A DNA stretch of 36,969 nt from Planctomycetota bacterium (GTDB lineage Bacteria; Planctomycetota; Planctomycetia; Gemmatales; Gemmataceae), in the NCBI GenBank assembly GCA_003671255.1, contig QWPF01000014.1, positions 1-36,969 on the forward strand. Direction: 5' to 3'. Shown piece after piece: positions 1 to 6,743 of the stretch. Position numbers and translations under genes: made by a program. Numbering within the stretch: the first letter of the stretch is position 1; each line of letters opens with the position of its first letter. The notes beneath the pieces were generated by a model. That model made no database searches. It saw only the letters and a list, made by a program, of their open reading frames with translations, and was not told the DNA's origin.

Positions 1-2424
1 TTTATTATCTTTACCCATAGGTTGCCCCTGCTTGTTGTCACCACTCTTGGGGGCGCCACCTTTTTCTTCCATACCTTTGGCATCCGGCGTCTTGCCCTTA
101 GGATCATTGCCCTTAGGATCGTTGCCCTTAGGATCGTTGCCTTTAGGATCATTGCCCTTAGGATCATTGCCCTTAGGATCATTGCCCTTAGGATCGTTGC
201 CCTTAGGATCGTTGCCCTTGGGATCGTTACCCTTAGGATCATTGCCCTTGGGATCATTGCCCTTGGGATCATTGCCCTTGGGCATGTTCTTATCTAAGCC
301 CTTAGCGTCATTTTTTCCTGCATCGTCCTTGTTATCATTTCCTTTCGAATCCCCTTTTTTGTCTGCGGGATCTTTGCCCATTGGGTTTTTGTCATCTTTG
401 CCTGAGTTGTCTGGGTTGTTTTTAGCAAGGGCGTCATTCAACCTTTTTTCCTGATCTTTAAAGTCTTCATTATTGCCCATTGGATCATTCTTAGCATCTT
501 TGTCATTGCCTTTGTTGTCGGGGTTGCCCTTACCTTTTTCATCGTTTTTAGATTTCTCTTGGCCCTTGCCTTCGCCCTGATTTCCGCCATCGGCTTTATC
601 AGCACTTTCTTTGCCTTCAGCTTTTTCACCCTGCTGGCCTGGTTGTTGCTTTTCGTCGGAGTTTTTTTGATCTTGTGGGTTTTTCTTTTGCTCCTCGCGC
701 TGTTGGTTCTCTTTCTTCAGCTTTTCGTCCTGCTTTTGTTCGTTCTGTTTTTTGTCTTCTTCAGCTTTTTCCTTATCTTTTTTAGCTTGTTCATCAGGGG
801 CACGGTCTGCAAAAGTGAGCCTGAAGACTTTACTTTTACCAAGGTTGGGCTTGGGGAAATCGCAGGCATCTTCAGCTTCAAGCCAATAATCGAGGTAAGA
901 ACCAGAAGTTGCTTTATAAGCGAGCCCATCTTCCGCCTGAAGCGAAGCGATGTTGATAAAATCCTTGTAAAGCAGGCTGGGAAGATTACCTCCCGAAGGA
1001 AGCTTGAGCGCTTTTTCATCGCGATAAACTTGGGGACGCAATGGGCGGTCTCCCGATGCAATCATCTTTAATACGACTTTATTAACACCAAAATCATCAA
1101 CAATTTTAGCTTCAAGATCAAGCACGCCATTAACTGAAGCAGTGGCTTCCTTACCAGGCGACATTAAATCAACCGTAGGTGCTGCATCCGCAATGGCTTC
1201 GAGCGGGGCTGGCATTGCATCTACATACTCATCCCTGACGGAAGAGGTAAATTCAATTTGATAAGTGCCTGATTGAGAAAGAACAAAAGAGGCTTCCATC
1301 AAGGAAGGATCGGAAGGCGATTTGATCAAATAGACTTTGTCGGTTTTATCTTTACCATAGAAAAAGCGAACGGTGCCATCTTTGACGGCGCAGTTGGCAC
1401 GAACACGGATTTTAACCGCGGTGCCTGCAGGTGCAGAAATCTTACGCTGCGCAGTAGTGGCTTCAGGCAATCCTGTGTAGGCCCTATATTTATAGGCAGC
1501 TTGAAAATCAACGATAAGCGGAGTCAACCGAACATCGACCTGATAATCTTTGGTTTTGGCATCGCCCGCAGCGACCATGTAAGAAAAACCGCTACGAACT
1601 TCGCTTGAAGGTATGCGGATTTTATGCTCACTGCTTAACTCCCCTGCGCCTAGAAACTTGGTCTGCCAAGGTTCATTTTCATGGTATCGCATCATAAGCC
1701 TGGGGGATTCTGGACTGCCTGCTGATGGCAACTTGCCCGTAACCTTGACCACAATATCAACCGGCATACCCATCGCAACAGTGATGTTGCCTTGTTCGGG
1801 CGTGAGGATCGCAACCGTGTTTCTAGTTGCAATAGTCGTTTCAATAAAAGGCGTGAAGGTTCTACCAAGCATGGAAAAGAATGGTGCTTTCCCGAAAATC
1901 ACCATGAGAATTACTAAGGCGAAAAACAACCCACCAGCAAGAGTTCCGATCATAAAAAGTTGCTTGCTCGAAACAAACTCTTCATCTTCGTGGGGTTTCA
2001 AATCTTTGGCGGCGCGCTTTCCCAGTGCCAATTTCACCGATTCAGGAATTCTATCATTTTTAAGATCAACCCAGTTGACGAGGCTATTCTTGGCATCGGG
2101 AATCGCCTGCTCTAAAATCAAAGCTGCATAAATGGGATTAACTGATTGCACAAGAGGCGTTAAAATCCGCTTGTAAATCCACCATCCCACAGAAACAGCA
2201 AACCCTGCAAACAAAAACTGTCTGGCCAAAGACGAAAGCGTTAGAAAGCGATCTAACAAAATCACAATCAAACCATACGCAAAAAGCATCACCAGCAAAC
2301 CAAAAACACCCGTGCCTACATCAATCCAACGAATCTGTTTTTCAATACGGTTGATTTGATCTTCAACAGCCCTTTCGCTTCGGGAAGTTCGGGGCTCAGG
2401 TGGTGATTTTAGTTCAGTAGCCAT
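1..2424 (-). CDS. DUF4175-like membrane protein with low-complexity tail (C terminus cut off)
   Basis: The reading frame is open from ATG at 2424 to the window edge, giving 808 residues without a stop, so the C terminus lies outside. A GGGAG stands about 12 bases upstream of the ATG. Three hydrophobic segments are visible near residues 36-57, 68-84 and 156-178. A beta-rich exported region follows with a YTGLP motif at 316-320 and Ig-like strand patterns such as DDFGVNKVVLKM. From about residue 541 the chain becomes an extreme K/D/E/Q/N/G-rich tail that includes thirteen DPKGN-type pentapeptides. The gene is a paralogue of the 1262-residue gene at 16613-20401: membrane segments, a D-x-x-x-SL motif near residue 110 and YTGLP all fall at matching positions. 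The function is unknown. It probably sits in the cytoplasmic membrane with most of the chain outside. It is divergent from the gene at 2650. Confidence 0.8.
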   Translation of the reverse strand, partial: MATELKSPPEPRTSRSERAVEDQINRIEKQIRWIDVGTGVFGLLVMLFAYGLIVILLDRFLTLSSLARQFLFAGFAVSVGWWIYKRILTPLVQSVNPIYAALILEQAIPDAKNSLVNWVDLKNDRIPESVKLALGKRAAKDLKPHEDEEFVSSKQLFMIGTLAGGLFFALVILMVIFGKAPFFSMLGRTFTPFIETTIATRNTVAILTPEQGNITVAMGMPVDIVVKVTGKLPSAGSPESPRLMMRYHENEPWQTKFLGAGELSSEHKIRIPSSEVRSGFSYMVAAGDAKTKDYQVDVRLTPLIVDFQAAYKYRAYTGLPEATTAQRKISAPAGTAVKIRVRANCAVKDGTVRFFYGKDKTDKVYLIKSPSDPSLMEASFVLSQSGTYQIEFTSSVRDEYVDAMPAPLEAIADAAPTVDLMSPGKEATASVNGVLDLEAKIVDDFGVNKVVLKMIASGDRPLRPQVYRDEKALKLPSGGNLPSLLYKDFINIASLQAEDGLAYKATSGSYLDYWLEAEDACDFPKPNLGKSKVFRLTFADRAPDEQAKKDKEKAEEDKKQNEQKQDEKLKKENQQREEQKKNPQDQKNSDEKQQPGQQGEKAEGKESADKADGGNQGEGKGQEKSKNDEKGKGNPDNKGNDKDAKNDPMGNNEDFKDQEKRLNDALAKNNPDNSGKDDKNPMGKDPADKKGDSKGNDNKDDAGKNDAKGLDKNMPKGNDPKGNDPKGNDPKGNDPKGNDPKGNDPKGNDPKGNDPKGNDPKGNDPKGNDPKGNDPKGKTPDAKGMEEKGGAPKSGDNKQGQPMGKDNK
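91..285 (-). repeat. 15-bp in-frame tandem repeat, 12 full units plus a degenerate 13th
   Basis: On the + strand the unit is RTTGCCCTTAGGATC, repeated head to tail every 15 bases from 91 to 270. A thirteenth unit at 271-285 ends in GGGCAT instead of GGATC. On the coding strand each unit reads as the pentapeptide DPKGN (about residues 714-778 of the host protein). Nearly all differences between units are synonymous: CCT/CCC, AAG/AAA, GGC/GGT and AAT/AAC. This suggests that the peptide is under selection even though the array probably grows and shrinks by slippage. Because the unit is a multiple of three, copy-number changes keep the frame. Confidence 0.95.
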
Positions 2425-2649
2425 TGCAATCAATTCTCCCAGAAAGGAAGCTCTCAACTTTATTTATTCTAGCTTAAAGACACATCAAATACTTCGCAAA
2501 TTTTCAACATAGCAAAAGAACCTTTTACTCATACTTTTCGCACCAAAGGTAGACAATACCAACTAACAAGGGTAGTATGCCCTGATAACAAGACGAGGCA
2601 ACGGGCCAAAAGATTGCAGAACCTGCCTAAATACTCAAGGAATCGCAAA
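2425..2649. promoter_or_regulatory. divergent intergenic region between the left-edge gene and the isomerase-like gene
   Basis: This 225-base stretch separates two genes transcribed away from each other, so it should hold both promoters. It is AT-rich, and I could not pick out a convincing -35/-10 pair. The only site that helps to fix a start is the AAGGAA at 2637-2642, seven bases before the ATG at 2650. Confidence 0.4.
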
Positions 2650-3549
2650 ATGAACGCTACAACCCGCAGAAACTTCCTCACTTATGCACCTTCCATCGCC
2701 ACATTAGCCTGTATTAACCCAGCATTTGCTGCCCAAAACACGAAAATCGAACCTAAAAGCATCCCTTTTAAACTTGGCCTCGTTACCTACAATCTCGGGG
2801 CAAAACTTGACCTACCCGCACTTCTAAGGGTCTGCAAAACCACAGGAATCTCCCCTGTTGAGCTTCGCACCACCCATGCACACAAAGTCGAACCCACTCT
2901 TTCCCCCGATGAAAGAAAAGATGTTCGTAAAAAATTCGCTGATGCAGGCATCGAAATCTGGGGCGCTGGTTCGGTCTGCGAGTTCCACTCAACCAGCAAA
3001 AAAACAGTCGATGAAAACATCGAAACTTGCAAACGATTTGTCGACCTCGTTCGCGACATCGGGGGCAAAGGAGTAAAAGTCAGGCCCAATGGCCTACCCA
3101 AAGAAGTCCCCATCCCTAAAACTTTGGAACAAATTGGAAAGGCTCTCATCTCTTGCGGGAAAGCTGCAAGCGATGCTGGTATCGAAATCTGGGTGGAAGT
3201 TCATGGTGCAGGTACCGCCAAACCTGAAAACATGAAAACCATCATGGAACAGTGTGGCCATGCTTCGGTTGGGGTTACTTGGAATTCAAACCCCGATGAT
3301 ATAAAAAATGGCAGTGTGGAAGAATCTTTCAAAATGCTGCAACCTTGGATTAAATCTTGCCATATCAACGACCTGTACAAGAACTCGCTGGGCACTTACC
3401 CTTACCGCGAATTATTCAAGCTATTCAGGCAATCAGGCTACAACAGGGCTACCATGATTGAAGTGGGGAAAACCTTCCCCGATGAGGCATCAACCATTGA
3501 GTTTTTACACACATACAAAGGCCTCTGGACAGAACTTGCTTCTGCATAA
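2650..3549 (+). CDS. Tat-exported sugar phosphate isomerase/epimerase-like TIM-barrel protein
   Basis: The protein has 299 residues from ATG 2650. I chose this start over the in-frame ATG at 2614 because AAGGAA lies seven bases upstream and because it puts a Tat signal, TTRRNFLTYA followed by a hydrophobic stretch and AFAA, at the N terminus. The mature part looks like the xylose isomerase/AP endonuclease 2 TIM-barrel family. It has alternating strands with acidic and histidine positions such as IEIWGAGSVCEFH, IEIWVEVHGAG, SCHINDLY and TMIEVGKTFPDE, which fit metal-binding barrel ends. Such exported proteins are common in planctomycetes and are usually of unknown substrate, presumably acting on sugars in the periplasm. 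The esterase gene follows after 16 bases, so the two are probably co-transcribed. The fold call is fairly sure; the substrate is not known. Confidence 0.8.
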   Translation: MNATTRRNFLTYAPSIATLACINPAFAAQNTKIEPKSIPFKLGLVTYNLGAKLDLPALLRVCKTTGISPVELRTTHAHKVEPTLSPDERKDVRKKFADAGIEIWGAGSVCEFHSTSKKTVDENIETCKRFVDLVRDIGGKGVKVRPNGLPKEVPIPKTLEQIGKALISCGKAASDAGIEIWVEVHGAGTAKPENMKTIMEQCGHASVGVTWNSNPDDIKNGSVEESFKMLQPWIKSCHINDLYKNSLGTYPYRELFKLFRQSGYNRATMIEVGKTFPDEASTIEFLHTYKGLWTELASA

Positions 3550-3565
3550 TTCGGATTTAACTTTC

Positions 3566-4423
3566 ATGGGACAAACGCAACGAATCGAACTAACCCTTGG
3601 CAACCTGCGAAGGTATGCTTTACTGCGAAAACCACGCAACTATTCAAAGCCCTGCCCAATGCTGATCATGCTTCATGGAGCAGGAGGCACCGCAACCTGG
3701 ACTCTCGACGAAACCGAACTTGATAAATTCGCAGATGAAAAAGGAATCGTCCTGCTCCTTCCCGAGGGCACTAGGGAAGATATGAACCGGGGGCCGGGAT
3801 TTCTACAAAATCCCCAAGTCTGGAATGATGGCTCACCTAGAGCACAAATGGGACAGCCAGGCGTTGATGATGTCGCATTTCTTGATCTCTTAATCGATCA
3901 TGTTTTAAATCTAAAGCTGATTGATCCAGCGAAAATATTCATGGCTGGCTTTTCGAATGGTGCAGGCATGACCTTTCGTTTCGCAAGCGAAGGAACTCAC
4001 AAACCCTCAGGAATTGCACCTGTTTCAGGTCTAATGCGACAAGATCAGCAACCCTCCATCCTAGCAATTCCCACAATTTACATCATGGGAAAAGCGGATC
4101 CTTTGATGCCTTTTGAAGGCGGTTCAATCATTTCGCCTTGGAGCCGTCTTTCAGAAAACAGGCCCGCAGTTTCTTCCACTATTGCCTCTTGGGAAAAAGC
4201 TCTGGGAGGTGTTAACACCTCAAGTAAAACCGAAACTCAAAACGGGGTTCAAATCATAGACAGGCGCTGTGGGCAGCTCGACACATCTTTCCGAACCATT
4301 GTGGTGGAAGAATTAGGGCACCATTGGCCGGGCGGTAAGGGAACGCTGAACAAGCGCCTTGCAGGCAAACCTTCCAACAAGATTCATGCGTCTTCAGAGA
4401 TCTGGAATTTTCTCAACGGCTAG
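3566..4423 (+). CDS. LpqC/polyhydroxybutyrate depolymerase-like alpha/beta hydrolase
   Basis: The protein has 285 residues from ATG 3566. A longer in-frame version from 3458 would overlap the preceding gene by 92 bases and adds no recognisable domain. The motifs fit the COG3509 (LpqC) esterase family: MLIMLHGAGGTA forms the oxyanion region, GFSNGAG carries the likely nucleophile S130, GKADPLMPFEGG carries the likely acid D178, and ELGHHWPGG holds the histidine at 252 or 253. Related enzymes cleave ester bonds of feruloylated polysaccharides or short polyhydroxyalkanoates. Most relatives are secreted, but no signal peptide is visible from this start, which is odd given its Tat-exported neighbour. 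No strong Shine-Dalgarno sequence is seen, so translational coupling to the upstream stop 16 bases away is likely. It converges on the minus-strand gene ending at 4442 with an 18-base gap. Confidence 0.8.
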   Translation: MGQTQRIELTLGNLRRYALLRKPRNYSKPCPMLIMLHGAGGTATWTLDETELDKFADEKGIVLLLPEGTREDMNRGPGFLQNPQVWNDGSPRAQMGQPGVDDVAFLDLLIDHVLNLKLIDPAKIFMAGFSNGAGMTFRFASEGTHKPSGIAPVSGLMRQDQQPSILAIPTIYIMGKADPLMPFEGGSIISPWSRLSENRPAVSSTIASWEKALGGVNTSSKTETQNGVQIIDRRCGQLDTSFRTIVVEELGHHWPGGKGTLNKRLAGKPSNKIHASSEIWNFLNG

Positions 4424-4441
4424 AATGAGAAGAGCACTGAT

Positions 4442-5035
4442 TTATCTAGGTTGCCTACGGCGCAAGCAAAGAGGTGGTTGCAGGATTTCTTGTAAAACTA
4501 AAGCGGAGCCAATCACCTTGGGGCCTTTTAAAAGCGCGAGGGCCTCGGTAATCAGAGGGCTGGTTTTAGAACCGAATTTTCGATCCGAGCCTTTAATTAT
4601 CGTAGCCGGAGAGAGTGGTAAAACTTCCGACTCGCTCGCCACCTTTTTTATTGTTCCAGTTTGCAACTGAATATCTGAAGGCACAAACGCTCTTGGCTTT
4701 TCATCCACCAACAATGGCACATCAAGTGGCTCAACCTTATTTCTTTTAGAGGTGTTTTTAGGGGTTCGTCGTTTTTCTTTGGGAGTTTCAGGTTCAACAT
4801 AGAGAGAAGCCATGGGTACTGAATCGGGTTTGGCCCTACGCTGCTTGGCTTCTTGAAAAAACCGCTCGAGGTCTGAAAGCGGAGGCTGGTTGCCCAGCCC
4901 CAGGTTTTTAGCCCCGGCGTTCGGATTTGGAGGAGCATTTTTATTGGCACCCGCCAACGAACTTATAATCCAGATTACAAACGCAATCCCAGGAATTATA
5001 AACCCTTCCCACCCTACTGCAAAAATCAAGTCCAT
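4442..5035 (-). CDS. single-pass membrane protein, last gene of the FloA cluster
   Basis: The protein has 197 residues. A hydrophobic stretch at about residues 8-29 is followed by a proline/asparagine-rich spacer and a predicted helical piece (PLSDLERFFQEAKQRR). A lysine-rich linker comes next, and the C-terminal part ends in a helix (TEALALLKGPKVIGSALVLQ) and an arginine-rich end. I do not recognise a family. It lies 21 bases downstream of floA on the same strand, the position that yqfB has in the Bacillus yqeZ-floA-yqfB operon, but I see no sequence likeness to YqfB. A role as partner or membrane anchor in the flotillin cluster is inference from position only. Confidence 0.65.
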   Translation of the reverse strand: MDLIFAVGWEGFIIPGIAFVIWIISSLAGANKNAPPNPNAGAKNLGLGNQPPLSDLERFFQEAKQRRAKPDSVPMASLYVEPETPKEKRRTPKNTSKRNKVEPLDVPLLVDEKPRAFVPSDIQLQTGTIKKVASESEVLPLSPATIIKGSDRKFGSKTSPLITEALALLKGPKVIGSALVLQEILQPPLCLRRRQPR

Positions 5036-5056
5036 AGCAAATACCTGATTAAAGAT

Positions 5057-6091
5057 TTAGGAAGAGGCCCTTTCTGGAGAACCCGCAATTGCATTGCGCA
5101 TTTGCGTGTCAGACTGCAAGTTTTTCATTTGGAAGTAATCCATGTAACCCATTTTGCCTTCGCGGATTGATTGCGAAATCGCCTTGGGTACTTCTGCTTC
5201 TGCAAGGATAACCTGAGCGCGATTTTCTTCGGTCTTCGCGCGCATTTCCTGCTCTAATGCCACAGCAAGAGCTCTGCGCTTTTCAGCATTTGCCTGCGCA
5301 ACCCGAAGATCTGCGCCTGCCTGCTCTTCCTGCAATTTTGCTCCCACATTCACGCCCACATCAATTTCAGCCACATCGATCGATACAATTTCAAACGCTG
5401 TTTGAGAATCCAAGGCATTCTTCAAAACCGCCTGAGAAATCAAATTCGGATTTGCAAGCACATCGGTATGATGCTCTGCACTACCAATCGCTTTTACAAT
5501 ACCTTCGCCAACACGGGCAATAATCGTTTCTTCGGTAGCACCACCAACCAACCTGTCGAGCTTGGTTCGAACCGTAACACGCGCACGGGCACGCAACTGA
5601 ATACCATTTCTGCAAACACCATCAAGAGTCGCCTTACCTTTAGAAGGATCAGGGCAATCAATAACTTTGGGATCTACACTGCGCTTGACTGCTTCATAAA
5701 CATCACGGCCAGCAAGATCGATTGCAGCAGCGGCACTCCATTTCAAATCCATCTTAGCTTTGTGGGCTGCGATAACAGCACTCACCACTTTCTGCAAATT
5801 ACCTCGGGAAAGCGCATGTGCTTCCATATCTTGTGGGCTCACATCCTTGACACCAGCTTGAACCAATGCAATTTTTTGTTTCACAATCGTCGCGTAATCA
5901 AGCCCGCACAACTTCATTCGCAACATATCTACAAACCCAATTCCTGCTCCCGTCAAAAACGACTGAACCCAAAGACCCACGAAGTTCAAAAGAAAGAATG
6001 CTACAAGAAGAAATATGATAAATCCGATAACACCCCCTACTAGGTAAACGGTATTAATCGAATCAGTAGCAGCTAGAATTTCACCAAACAT
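5057..6091 (-). CDS. floA: flotillin-like protein FloA
   Basis: The protein has 344 residues, near the usual length of FloA (YqfA, about 330). One membrane segment lies at about residues 19-40, followed by the SPFH-type core. Characteristic pieces are LCGLDYATIVKQKI, NLQKVVSAVIAAHKA, IQLRARARVTVRTKLDRLVGG split over the core, and the alanine/glutamate-rich heptad region around RVAQANAEKRRALA. It ends with YFQMKNLQSDT. FloA forms membrane microdomains that gather signalling and secretion proteins. A clear GGGAGAG stands just upstream of the ATG. The gene sits 42 bases downstream of a short NfeD gene. NfeD and flotillin genes are a classic pair, and NfeD partners are thought to help flotillin assembly. 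Confidence 0.93.
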   Translation of the reverse strand: MFGEILAATDSINTVYLVGGVIGFIIFLLVAFFLLNFVGLWVQSFLTGAGIGFVDMLRMKLCGLDYATIVKQKIALVQAGVKDVSPQDMEAHALSRGNLQKVVSAVIAAHKAKMDLKWSAAAAIDLAGRDVYEAVKRSVDPKVIDCPDPSKGKATLDGVCRNGIQLRARARVTVRTKLDRLVGGATEETIIARVGEGIVKAIGSAEHHTDVLANPNLISQAVLKNALDSQTAFEIVSIDVAEIDVGVNVGAKLQEEQAGADLRVAQANAEKRRALAVALEQEMRAKTEENRAQVILAEAEVPKAISQSIREGKMGYMDYFQMKNLQSDTQMRNAIAGSPERASS

Positions 6092-6133
6092 TGAACTCTC
6101 CCTTTATATTCAGACAGTTATTCGCAATTAAAA

Positions 6134-6673
6134 CTAGTTTAAATCCATGTTAGAGATTTGCATATTCTCAAACCCTGAGGCAACAAAAGGTTTTACCACC
6201 ACATGCCCGCCTTGGGCCGAAATACAAACCACAGTCAAGCCTTCAGCAATCAATATTCCCTCGCTAATTGCATCAATCCTGCGACCTTCGAAGTCTACTA
6301 TACCAGATGGGCGCAATTCTGAAAGCGTTTTACCTGTTTTCCCGACTAATAGATCCAGAACTTGATGGGATGGCATATTTCCTATGGTTTCCTCGGCGGC
6401 AACGCTTCGGACAGTCATTTTTCTGCCCATGCTGGTACGAGGCCAAGCCCAGAAGAATAATTTTAAAGCAACGGGAACCCCAACTCCTGACAGAGTTAAA
6501 AAAATCGCCCCCTGCAGCAAACCCTGCTTAAATGCAAAAGTAATACCCACAATCATGCTCGAAAGCGCAAGCATGCCAAGTATGCCACCCGTGGGAAGAA
6601 ACAATTCCAAACCAAACAGCAGAAACCCAATCGACACCAAAAAAGCTGCAAAAGTTAAGTTCGATGAATCCAT
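6134..6673 (-). CDS. short NfeD-family membrane protein
   Basis: The protein has 179 residues. Three hydrophobic segments at about residues 7-26, 32-50 and 54-75 contain the NfeD-type pattern LELFLPTGGILGML. The C-terminal 65 residues form the small OB-fold domain recognised by GKTGKTLSELRPSGIVDFEG and GLTVVCISAQGGHVVVKP. It lacks a protease domain, so it is a short form. It lies between the long NfeD gene (70 bases upstream) and floA (42 bases downstream). The usual role is membrane partner of the flotillin encoded next to it. Confidence 0.88.
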   Translation of the reverse strand: MDSSNLTFAAFLVSIGFLLFGLELFLPTGGILGMLALSSMIVGITFAFKQGLLQGAIFLTLSGVGVPVALKLFFWAWPRTSMGRKMTVRSVAAEETIGNMPSHQVLDLLVGKTGKTLSELRPSGIVDFEGRRIDAISEGILIAEGLTVVCISAQGGHVVVKPFVASGFENMQISNMDLN

Positions 6674-6743
6674 GGGTACTTCTTTTCCTTTTTACATTTC
6701 ATTCAAATATTAATGCAACAAACACATTCTTTAGAGAAAGAAC

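Noticed and set aside
91-285. Possible CRISPR array
   Set aside because: The repeats are 15 bases and contiguous, with no spacers, and they lie in frame inside a gene.
22-454. Two plus-strand reading frames with RIIAL and LPLGS-type repeats
   Set aside because: They are the antisense of the DPKGN repeat array. The unit is a multiple of three and contains no stop in these frames, so long open frames arise automatically.
559-1071. Plus-strand frame of 170 codons rich in F and L
   Set aside because: It is the antisense of the lysine/glutamate-rich tail of the left-edge gene, and its composition is explained by that.
5402-6043. 213-codon plus-strand frame opposite floA
   Set aside because: It lies wholly within a well-recognised floA in the opposite direction and shows no domain or ribosome site.
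6727-6742. Inverted repeat TTCTTT-AGAG-AAAGAA after the long NfeD gene as a terminator
   Set aside because: The stem is only six mostly A-T pairs and no T-run follows in the direction of transcription. The next gene is on the same strand, so it is at most a weak attenuator.
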